Part shown: positions 54,901-63,700 of the stretch, piece after piece | Numbering within the stretch: position 1 is the stretch's first letter | Layout of the letters: every line of letters begins with the position of its first letter | NCBI RefSeq assembly: GCF_050003625.1 | Contig: NC_134397.1 | Location: 73,945,551 to 74,009,550, forward strand | Direction: 5' to 3' | DNA: 64,000 nt | From: Haematobia irritans | Lineage: Eukaryota > Arthropoda > Insecta > Diptera > Muscidae | Made by a program: the position numbers and the translations under genes | Notes under the pieces: model-generated | What the model was told of the DNA's origin: nothing | What the model saw: only the letters and a program-made list of their open reading frames with translations | Databases searched by the model: none

Positions 54901-57900
54901 TGGGGGTGGTCACGAATTAAAGCCCTTTTCGCTCTAGGGCGCTTAGTTTAGGAGATATGGCCAAAAGAAGTTTTTCATATAAAAATTTCAATTTTTTTAG
55001 GATTTGAGTGGATTTTTCGATTTTTTGGGGGTGGTCACGAATTATCGCCCTTTTCGCTCTAGGACGCTTAGTTTAGGAGATATGGCCAAAAGAAGTTTTT
55101 CATATAAAAATTTCAATTTTTTTAGGATTTGGGTGGATTTTTCGATTTTTTGAGGGTGGTCACGAATTATCGTCCTTTTCGCTCTAGGACGCTTAGTTTA
55201 GGAGATATGGCCAAAAGAAGTTTTTCATATAAAAATTTCAATTTTTTTAGGATTTGGGTGGATTTTTCGATTTTTTGGGGGTGGTCACGAATTATCGTCC
55301 TTTTCGCTCTAGGACGCTTAGTTTAGGAGATATGGCCAAAAGAAGTTTTTCATATAAAAATTTCAATTTTTTGAGGATTTGGGTGGATTTTTCGATTTTT
55401 TGAGGGTGGTCACGAATTAAAGCCCTTTTCGCTCTAGGACGCTTAGTTTAGGAGATATGGCCAAAAGAAGTTTTTCATATAAAAATTTCAATTTTTTTAG
55501 GATTTGGGTGGATTTTTTGATTTTTTGGGGGTGGTCACGAAATAAAGTCCTTTTCGCTCTAGGACGCTTAGTTTAGGAGATATGGCCAAAAGAAGTTTTT
55601 CATATAAAAATTTCAATTTTTTTAGGATTTGGGTGGGTTTTTCGATTTTTTGAGGGTGGTCACGAATTATCGTCCTTTTCGCTCTAGGACGCTTAGTTTA
55701 GGAGATATGGCCAAAAGAAGTTTTTCATATAAAAATTTCAATTTTTTTAGGATTTGGGAGGATTTTTCGATTTTTTTGGGGTGGTCACGAATTATCGCCC
55801 TTTTCGCTCTAGGACGCTTAGTTTAGGAGATATGGCCAAAAGAAGTTTTTCATATAAAAATTTAAATTTTTTTAGGATTTGGGTGAATTTTTCGATTTTT
55901 TGAGGGTGGTCACGAATTATCGTCCTTTTCGCTCTAGGGCGCTTAGTTTAGGAGATATGGCCAAAAGAAGTTTTTCATATAAAAATTTCAATTTTTTTAG
56001 GATTTGGGTGGATTTTTCGATTTTTTGAGGGTGGTCACGAATTAAAGCCCTTTTCGCTCTAGGTCGCTTAGTTTAGGAGATATGGCCAAAAGAAGTTTTT
56101 CATATAAAAATTTAAATTTTTTTAGGATTTGAGTGGATTTTTCGATTTTTTGGGGGTGGTCACGAATTATCGCCCTTTTCGCTCTAGGACGCTTAGTTTA
56201 GGAGATATGGCCAAAAGAAGTTTTTCATATAAAAATTTCAATTTTTTTAGGATTTGGGTGGATTTTTCGATTTTTTGGGGGTGGTCACGAATTAAAGCCC
56301 TTTTCGCTCTAGGACGCTTAGTTTAGGAGATATGGCCAAAAGAAGTTTTTCATATAAAAATTTTAATTTTTTTAGGATTTGAGTGGATTTTTCGATTTTT
56401 TGGGGGTGGTCACGAATTATCGCCCTTTTCGCTCTAGGACGCTTAGTTTAGGAGATATGGCCAAAAGAAGTTTTTCATATAAAAATTTCAATTTTTTTAG
56501 GATTTGGGTGGATTTTTCGATTTTTTGAGGGTGGTCACGAATTATCGTCCTTTTCGCTCTAGGACGCTTAGTTTAGGAGATATGGCCAAAAGAAGTTTTT
56601 CATATAAAAATTTCAATTTTTTTAGGATTTGGGTGGATTTTTCGATTTTTTGGGGGGTGGTCACGAATTATCGTCCTTTTCGCTCTAGGACGCTTAGTTT
56701 AGGAGATATGGCCAAAAGAAGTTTTTCATATAAAAATTTCAATTTTTTTAGGATTTGGGTGGATTTTTTGATTTTTGGGGGGTGGTCACGAAATAAAGTC
56801 CTTTTCGCTCTAGGACGCTTAGTTTAGGAGATATGGCCAAAAGAAGTTTTTCATATAAAAATTTCAATTTTTTTAGGATTTGGGTGGATTTTTCGATTTT
56901 TTGAGGGTGGTCACGAATTATTGTCCTTTTCGCTCTAGGACGCTTAGTTTAGGAGATATGGCCAAAAGAAGTTTTTCATATAAAAATTTCAATTTTTTTA
57001 GGATTTGGGTGGATTTTTCGATTTTTTGAGGGTGGTCACGAATTATCGTCCTTTTCGCTCTAGGACGCTTAGTTTAGGAGATATGGCCAAAAGAAGTTTT
57101 TCATATAAAAATTTCAATTTTTTTAGGATTTGGGTGGGTTTTTCGATTTTTTGAGGGTGGTCACGAATTATCGTCCTTTTCGCTCTAGGACGCTTAGTTT
57201 AGGAGATATGGCCAAAAGAAGTTTTTCATATAAAAATTTCAATTTTTTTAGGATTTGGGTGGATTTTTCGATTTTTTGGGGGTGGTCACGAATTATCGCC
57301 CTTTTCGCTCTAGGACGCTTAGTTTAGGAGATATGGCCAAAAGAAGTTTTTCATATAAAAATTTCAATTTTTTTAGGATTTGGGTGGATTTTTCGATTTT
57401 TTGAGGGTGGTCACGAATTAAAGCCCTTTTCGCTCTAGGACGCTTAGTTTAGGAGATATGGCCAAAAGAATTTTTCCATATAAAAATTTCAATTTTTTTA
57501 GGATTTGGGTGAATTTTTCGATTTTTTGAGGGTGGTCACGAATTATCGTCCTTTTCGCTCTAGGACGCTTAGTTTAGGAGATATGGCCAAAAGAAGTTTT
57601 TCATATAAAAATTTCAATTTTTTTAGGATTTGGGTGGATTTTTCGATTTTTTGAGGGTGGTCACGAATTAAAGCCCTTTTCGCTCTAGGACGCTTAGTTT
57701 AGGAGATATGGCCAAAAGAAGTTTTTCATATAAAAATTTTAATTTTTTTAGGATTTGGGTGGATTTTTCGATTTTTTGGGGGTGGTCACGAATTAAAGCC
57801 CTTTTCGCTCTAGGACGCTTAGTTTAGGAGACATGGCCAAAAGAAGTTTTTCATATAAAAATTTCAATTTTTTTAGGATTTGGGTGGATTTTTCGATTTT

Positions 57901-60323
57901 TTGAGTGTGGTCACGAATTAAAGCCCATTTGGCTCTAGGACGCTTAGTTTAGGAGATATGGCCAAAAGAAGTTTTTCATATAAAAATTTAAATTTTTTTA
58001 GGATTTGGGTGAATTTTTCGATTTTTTGAGGGTGGTCACGAATTATCGTCCTTTTCGCTCTAGGGCGCTTAGTTTAGGAGATATGGCCAAAAGAAGTTTT
58101 TCATATAAAAATTTCAATTTTTTTAGGATTTGGGTGGATTTTTCGATTTTTTGAGGGTGGTCACGAATTAAAGCCCTTTTCGCTCTAGGACGCTTAGTTT
58201 AGGAGATATGGCCAAAAGAAGTTTTTCATATAAAAATTTCAATTTTTTTAGGATTTGGGTGGATTTTTCGATTTTTTGGGGGTGGTCACGAATTAAAGCC
58301 CTTTTCGCTCTAGGACGCTTAGTTTAGGAGATATGACCAAAAGAAGTTTTTCATATAAAAATTTCAATTTTTTTAGGATTTGGGTGGATTTTTCGATTTT
58401 TTGGGGGTGGTCACGAATTAAAGCCCTTTTCGCTCTAGGACGCTTAGTTTAGGAGATATGGCCAAAAGAAGTTTTTCATATAAAAATTTAAATTTTTTTA
58501 GGATTCGAGTGGATTTTTCGATTTTTTGGGGGTGGTCACGAATTATCGCCCTTTTCGCTCTAGGACGCTTAGTTTAGGAGATATGGCCAAAAGAAGTTTT
58601 TCATATAAAAATTTCAATTTTTTTAGGATTTGGGTGGATTTTTCGATTTTTTGGGGGTGGTCACGAATTAAAGCCCTTTTCGCTCTAGGACGCTTAGTTT
58701 AGGAGATATGGCCAAAAGAAGTTTTTCATATAAAAATTTAAATTTTTTTAGGATTTGAGTGGATTTTTCGATTTTTTGGGGGTGGTCACGAATTATCGCC
58801 CTTTTCGCTCTAGGACGCTTAGTTTAGGAGATATGGCCAAAAGAAGTTTTTCATATAAAAATTTCAATTTTTTTAGGATTTGGGTGGATTTTTCGATTTT
58901 TTGAGGGTGGTCACGAATTATCGTCCTTTTCGCTCTAGGACGCTTAGTTTAGGAGATATGGCCAAAAGAAGTTTTTCATATAAAAATTTCAATTTTTTTA
59001 GGATTTGGGTGGATTTTTCGATTTTTTGGGGGTGGTCACGAATTATCGTCCTTTTCGCTCTAGGACGCTTAGTTTAGGAGATATGGCCAAAAGAAGTTTT
59101 TCATATAAAAATTTCAATTTTTTGAGGATTTGGGTGGATTTTTCGATTTTTTGAGGGTGGTCACGAATTAAAGCCCTTTTCGCTCTAGGACGCTTAGTTT
59201 AGGAGATATGGCCAAAAGAAGTTTTTCATATAAAAATTTCAATTTTTTTAGGATTTGGGTGGATTTTTTGATTTTTTGGGGGTGGTCACGAAATAAAGTC
59301 CTTTTCGCTCTAGGACGCTTAGTTTAGGAGATATGGCCAAAAGAAGTTTTTCATATAAAAATTTCAATTTTTTTAGGATTTGGGTGGATTTTTCGATTTT
59401 TTGAGGGTGGTCACGAATTATTGTCCTTTTCGCTCTAGGACGCTTAGTTTAGGAGATATGGCCAAAAGAAGTTTTTCATATAAAAATTTCAATTTTTTTA
59501 GGATTTGGGTGGGTTTTTCGATTTTTTGAGGGTGGTCACGAATTATCGTCCTTTTCGCTCTAGGACGCTTAGTTTAGGAGATATGGCCAAAAGAAGTTTT
59601 TCATATAAAAATTTCAATTTTTTTAGGATTTGGGTGGATTTTTCGATTTTTTGGGGGTGGTCACGAATTATCGCCCTTTTCGCTCTAGGACGCTTAGTTT
59701 AGGAGATATGGCCAAAAGAAGTTTTTCATATAAAAATTTCAATTTTTTTAGGATTTGGGTGGATTTTTCGATTTTTTGAGGGTGGTCACGAATTAAAGCC
59801 CTTTTCGCTCTAGGACGCTTAGTTTAGGAGATATGGCCAAAAGAATTTTTCCATATAAAAATTTCAATGTTTTTAGGATTTGGGTGAAGTTTTCGATTTT
59901 TTGAGGGTGGTCACGAATTATCGTCCTTTTCGCTCTAGGACGCTTAGTTTAGGAGATATGGCCAAAAGAAGTTTTTCATATAAAAATTTCAATTTTTTTA
60001 GGATTTGGGTGGATTTTTCGATTTTTTGAGGGTGGTCACGAATTAAAGCCCTTTTCGCTCTAGGACGCTTAGTTTAGGAGATATGGCCAAAAGAAGTTTT
60101 TCATATAAAAATTTAAATTTTTTTAGGATTTGGGTGGATTTTTCGATTTTTTGGGGGTGGTCACGAATTAAAGCCCTTTTCGCTCTAGGACGCTTAGTTT
60201 AGGAGATATGACCATAAGAAGTTTTTCATATAAAAATTTCAATTTTTTTAGGATTTGGGTGGATTTTTCGATTTTTTGGGGGTGGTCACGAATTAAAGCC
60301 CTTTTCGCTCTAGGACGCTTAGT

Positions 60324-60346
60324 TTAGGTTAGGTTAGGTTAGGTTA
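60324..60346 (-). repeat. (CCTAA)n 3' tail of the retrotransposon
   Basis: On the plus strand this is four TTAGG units followed by TTA. On the element's own strand it is a run of AACCT/CCTAA, in the place where a LINE has its 3' tail, so this copy ends in a pentanucleotide microsatellite and not in poly(A). The first unit is shared with the satellite monomer, which reads CTTAGTTTAGG at this point, so the exact join is ambiguous by about 5-6 bp. TTAGG is also the usual arthropod telomere unit, but four copies inside a satellite and at a LINE end do not make a telomere. Confidence 0.85.
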
Positions 60347-60468
60347 AAGTGGCAGCCCGATTAAATTTCAGGCTCACTTAGACTATTCAGTCCATTGTGA
60401 TACCACATTTAACTAAAAGTACCTATTACATATGGGCACTTCTAGTCTTAACCACTGAACCTTCTCTA
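60347..60468 (-). other. Native 3' UTR of the retrotransposon
   Basis: About 120 bp lie between the native TAA and the CCTAA tail. The part nearest the tail (about 60347-60410) looks to me like a conserved 3' end seen at many loci in calyptrate fly genomes, but this is memory, not a search. In this element group the RT is expected to recognise the 3' end of its RNA, so this region plus the tail should contain the recognition signal. A small hairpin lies inside it. Confidence 0.7.
60379..60394 (-). other. Potential RNA hairpin in retrotransposon 3' UTR
   Basis: On the element strand the RNA reads UGGACU, then loop GAAU, then AGUCUA. This gives a 6-bp stem with one G-U pair and a tetraloop, about 35 nt upstream of the tail. 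Short 3' stem-loops are used by several LINE reverse transcriptases to recognise their RNA. The assignment here is inference from one sequence, and a 6-bp stem can occur by chance. Confidence 0.45.
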
Positions 60469-60561
60469 TTATTTACTTTTGTGGAACCAACCAGATTGCT
60501 CCAAAAACATTAACAAACTGCTTAAGTTAACGTTTTCCAGGTCAGCCAGTAATCTAAAGCT
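60469..60561 (-). pseudogene. Detached native C-terminal coding end of the retrotransposon
   Basis: Beyond the MITE the element strand stays open for 30 codons and ends at TAA (60471-60469). These codons are in the same frame as the upstream part: the insertion plus one TA copy is 225 bp, a multiple of three. The reading contains a hydrophobic LL-ADL-type stretch followed by an aromatic GWF near the end, which resembles the usual tail of such polyproteins. The MITE's own TGA stop at 60736 means these codons are no longer translated. The TAT codon just before the join is shared across the target duplication. Confidence 0.8.
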
Positions 60562-60562
60562 A

Positions 60563-60587
60563 CACAGTCTTACACAAGTTTACATAC
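60563..60587 (+). repeat. Left terminal inverted repeat of the MITE
   Basis: These 25 bp pair with 60761-60785 with one mismatch. The similarity stops abruptly inward (CCCTGAG here against GATTAAAG on the reverse of the right side) and outward after the shared TA. Confidence 0.9.
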
Positions 60588-60640
60588 CCCTGAGTTTTTA
60601 ACCTACTAACCAAACATCTTTCTTGTTGTTTTTTATAAAC

Positions 60641-60673
60641 CATAGTATTTGTTAAAAATTAACAAATACTATG
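60641..60673. repeat. Perfect 15-bp palindrome with 3-nt loop inside the MITE
   Basis: The arm CATAGTATTTGTTAA (60641-60655) is exactly reverse-complementary to 60659-60673, with AAA between them. It lies near the middle of the MITE and could form a strong cruciform or RNA hairpin. It may be an internal subterminal-type repeat of the MITE family or the trace of a smaller nested palindromic element. No target duplication that would settle this was seen. Confidence 0.9.
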
Positions 60674-60726
60674 TTTTCAAATTATTTTACAAAAATTAAA
60701 GCATGTATATGCATAGTTTATAATAT

Positions 60727-60732
60727 TTTATT
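60727..60732 (-). promoter_or_regulatory. Potential AATAAA poly(A) signal brought in by the MITE
   Basis: AATAAA on the element strand starts 3 nt after the TGA stop (60738-60736). A second AATAAA lies on the plus strand at 60738-60743, because the two flank a short 9-bp inverted repeat (60724-60732 and 60738-60746). If used, the minus-strand signal would end the LINE transcript inside the MITE, before its own 3' UTR and tail. Use is not shown by the sequence. Confidence 0.5.
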
Positions 60733-60735
60733 ATT

Positions 60736-63700
60736 TCAATAAAATACAAATTCTTTAATCGTATGTAAACTTGTGTGAGACTGTGTATATGCTCCTAAAA
60801 TTCGCTTACGCCTTACACAAAAAGCAGGACACTCACACAAGAGGTGTTTAATTGATTCCTTTTCCTCCACGTCATGACAGCTTATACAATAGTCATTATA
60901 CTTCGCACCTATAGTTTTTGCAAATTCGCCTATCAGGCAGCGACCCGTTATAGCAGATATTAGGAGTGCTATCTGACGCCTTGAGAACACTAGCATATCT
61001 AGTGTGCGGTTTAAGTTTAAATGGGGCCATATTTGCTTGGTGTCGTTACAACCCTTGCAATTTTCCCATCTAATATTGGCCATCATAACAGCCTTCTCAC
61101 GCAGTAAGAGCTTGCAGGTGGCCAGAGGCATACCAACAGATTCTAGTTCCCCTGGAATATGTAAGGTAGTTCCTAGCCTTGCTAACACATCTGCTTCACA
61201 GTTCCCCGGTATGTTCCTATGGCCAGGCACCCATATTAGGTGAATATTGTACTGCTCAGCCATCTCGTTGAGAGATTTGCGGCAGCCTATGGCCGTTTTT
61301 GAGTTAAGGAACACAGAGTCCAAGGATTTTATTGCAGGTTGACTGTCTGAGTATATATTAATGCCAATATTTGTTGGAACATTACTTCTCAGCCAATTCA
61401 CCACCTCTCTTATTGCCAATATTTCAGCCTGAAAAACACTACAGTGATTAGGTAATCTTTTCGCTATTCGAATTTCCAGATCTTTAGAATATACTCCGAA
61501 CCCCACTTGTCCATTCAATTTGGAGCCATCAGTATAGAAATCTATATATCTTTTATTCCCCGGGGTCTGTGTACACCACGCCTCACTGTTGGGAATTAGA
61601 GTTTCAAACTTTTTGTCGAAAAGTGGTTTTGCCAGGGTGTAATCCACTACGTTAGGCACATCTGGCATTACTTTGAGGACCGAACTATGACCGTACATTT
61701 TTTCCGACCACAGCGATAGCTCGCGCAACCGCACAGCCGTTGTTGCAGCTGACTGTTTGGCCAAAATGTCTAAAGGCAATAGATGTAGCATGACATTAAG
61801 GGAGTCTGTTCCTGTCTTACTAAATGCGCCTGAGATACATAAGCTCGCCATACGCTGAACTTTATCTAAACAAGTCGGTTTCTGAAGTGCCGGCCACCAG
61901 ACTACAACACCATATAGCATTATAGGTCTAACCACTGCCGTGTATAGCCAATGCACAATTTTTGGTCTTAGTCCCCACTTTTTCCCTATTGCCTTTTTGC
62001 ACGAGTACAAAGCTACCGTGGCTTTTCTCGCCCTCTCTTCAATATTAAGCCTAAAATTCAGCTTCCTGTCCAAAATAACCCCAAGGTATTTTGCACACTC
62101 ACCAAAGGGAATTTCAGTACCCCCTAAGGAAATGGGCCTAACCGTGGGAGTTTTGCGATCTCTGCAGTACATGACTATTTCTGTCTTTGCTGGATTTACA
62201 CCAAGACCATTATCTTTCGCCCATTTCTCAGTTATCCGGAGAGCTCTCTGTATAATATCTCTGATTGTGGATGGGAATTTTCCCCTGACTGCTAGCGCCA
62301 CATCGTCTGCGTATGCCACCACTTTTATCCTTTCTTTTTCTAGAGAAACCAGAAGGTTGTTTATAGCAACATTCCAAAGAAGAGGTGATAGAACTCCTCC
62401 TTGGGGAGTGCCTCTGTTCACATACCTTTGTATGTTTGCTTGCCCTAGTGTGGCTGAAATACGTCTCTTTATTAGAAGTTCGTCTAACAGCCTAAGTATA
62501 CCTGGATCAACATTCAGAGTTGTCAGTCCATTTAATATCGAGCTCGGATGGACATTATTGAACGCCCCTTCGATGTCTAGAAACGCCACGATTGTGTATT
62601 CTTTGACAGATAGTGAGCTTTCAATAAAGCTGACCAGTTCATGCAATGCGGTCTCAGTAGACCTGCCCTTCGAGTATGCATGCTGTCGTTTCGAGAGCAA
62701 ACTTGAATCCACGCTAGTTCTAAGATACATGTCTATCATCCTCTCCAGGGTCTTTAGTAGGAATGAGGATAAGCTGATTGGTCGAAAATCCTTCGCACTC
62801 GAGTGAGAGGCTTTTCCTGCTTTAGGTATGAAGACGACTTTTGTTTCCCTCCACTTTTCTGGAATATATGCTAAGTTTACACATTGTTTATATATCACCG
62901 TCAACCAGGGGATAATTCTTTCAGCCACTGCCTGTAACTCCGCCGGAGTAATTCCATCAGGTCCGGGGGATTTGAATGGTCCAAAGCTATTTAAAGCCCA
63001 TTTTATTCTAGATTCCGACACAATTTCCTCGATAGGAAATGATCGCTGAGCCTCTGTTACACCGCCGGAACATGGTTCAACCGTCTGATTTCCAGGGAAG
63101 TGTGTGTCCAGAAGTACCTCCAACGTCTCCTCACTGGACGTTGTCCAATTTCCCTCCGATGTTGTAATGAAACCTGGAGCGGTGTTAGTGGATGCTAGTA
63201 CCTTCCGTAGTCTGGAAGCCTCTGACGTATTCTCAATACTGCTACAGTAATCATCCCAAGAGTTTTGTTGAGACCTTCTCAGTTCTCGTTTATATTCTCT
63301 CAGATTCATCTTGTAAGTGTCCCAATCCTCCGGAGCTCTTGTGGACTTTGCTTTGTTAAAGAGCTTCCTGCAGGATTTCCTCATATTACTTAACTCCGTA
63401 GTCCACCATGGCGGCCGATTTTTTCCCCTTGGCTTTCCTCTAGGGCAAGCAGCTTTCAGTGAAATGTTGAAGGCCTTCGTAATCCGCTCCACTGCGTGTT
63501 CGATATCTTGCACAGTGCTCATATTTGTCTCCGGCATTTCCGGTATCATCAAATTGAACGATTCCCTATACCTATTCCAATCAGCTTTCCTAACATTTGG
63601 CGGAAATATGGTCTTTGAAGTACGAACAGCCAATCTGAAACTGATGTAGCGATGATCTGAGAAGCTATGTTCCCTCAAAACTTGCCACTCAGATATCTTA

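Larger units (their letters stand above)
1..60328 (+). repeat. ~125-bp satellite DNA array, about 480 tandem monomers
   Basis: The sequence is an uninterrupted head-to-tail array in one orientation. A typical monomer, counted from GGTGGTCACGAATT, is 125 bp, so about 480 copies fit. By hand count a typical monomer is about 34% GC: near 47% in the first 60 bp and near 23% in the last 65 bp. Landmarks in order are GGTGGTCACGAATT, TCGCTCTAGGACGCTTAG, TTTAGGAGATATGGCC, CATATAAAAATTT, AGGATTTGGGTGGA and CGATTTTTTGAGGG. Variation is concentrated in the four to five bases after CACGAATTA, in the T-run lengths, and in GAGGGTGG versus GGGGGTGG. Neighbouring monomers differ by only a few bases, and longer multi-monomer units repeat with even fewer differences, as expected for concerted evolution by unequal exchange. 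No host gene interrupts it. A centromeric or pericentromeric place is inferred from size and homogeneity only. Confidence 0.98.
34216..60328 (+). repeat. Satellite zone 4: regular monomers with 7-, 11- and 12-monomer units
   Basis: Monomers here are the most uniform, and the ATTATGGTCC/GA-insertion and 8-bp-deletion markers of zone 3 were not seen. Local units are 875 bp (39.6-42.1 kb), 1498 and 1372 bp (44.1-47.6 kb and 50.3-52.3 kb), and a larger duplication of 42.0-46 kb at 48.8-52 kb. Variants typical of this zone include GGGAGGATTTTTCGATTATTTG, CTCTAGGGCGC, AGCCCATTTGGCTC, and CACGAAATAAAG in monomers with a TTTTTTGATTTTTT stretch. The last monomer is cut at about its 48th base by the retrotransposon. 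Confidence 0.85.
60563..60785. mobile_element. 223-bp Tc1/mariner-like MITE inserted in the retrotransposon
   Basis: The terminal inverted repeats are 25 bp, 60563-60587 and 60761-60785, with one mismatch (T against C at the ninth base). They begin CACAGTCT and include ACACAAGTTTACATAC. The element is flanked by TA on both sides (60561-60562 and 60786-60787), the target duplication of the Tc1/mariner superfamily. The interior is AT-rich and has no transposase frame, so it is non-autonomous. Removing it with one TA joins the two parts of the LINE frame without a shift, which independently supports the boundaries. The near-identical termini suggest a fairly young insertion. Confidence 0.9.

Noticed and set aside
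343..59702. Dozens of near-identical 60- to 107-codon plus-strand frames and a few 66-codon minus-strand frames throughout the array
   Set aside because: They are the same satellite read in frame until the 125-bp period (not a multiple of three) shifts into a stop. None exceeds about 2.6 monomers, the starts fall at arbitrary subtype positions, and there is no sign of coding constraint.
1..60328. CRISPR array
   Set aside because: The repeats are 125 bp, contiguous, with no unique spacers, and the context is eukaryotic.
1..60328. CENP-B-box-like site in the satellite
   Set aside because: No match to the TTCG....A..CGGG pattern was found in the monomer. Centromere function cannot be argued from a motif here.
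60324..60343. Telomere or telomere-repeat junction
   Set aside because: There are only four TTAGG units, followed at once by a LINE 3' UTR on one side and a satellite on the other. They fit a retrotransposon tail.
60588..60760. MITE interior as a regular part of the LINE 3' UTR
   Set aside because: The sequence is bounded by 25-bp inverted repeats and TA duplications, and the LINE coding frame continues on its far side, so it is a later insertion.
61004..63649. Plus-strand frames of 73 to 288 codons opposite the retrotransposon
   Set aside because: They lie antisense to a frame with clear RT and RNase H motifs, show no recognisable domain, and are explained as shadows.
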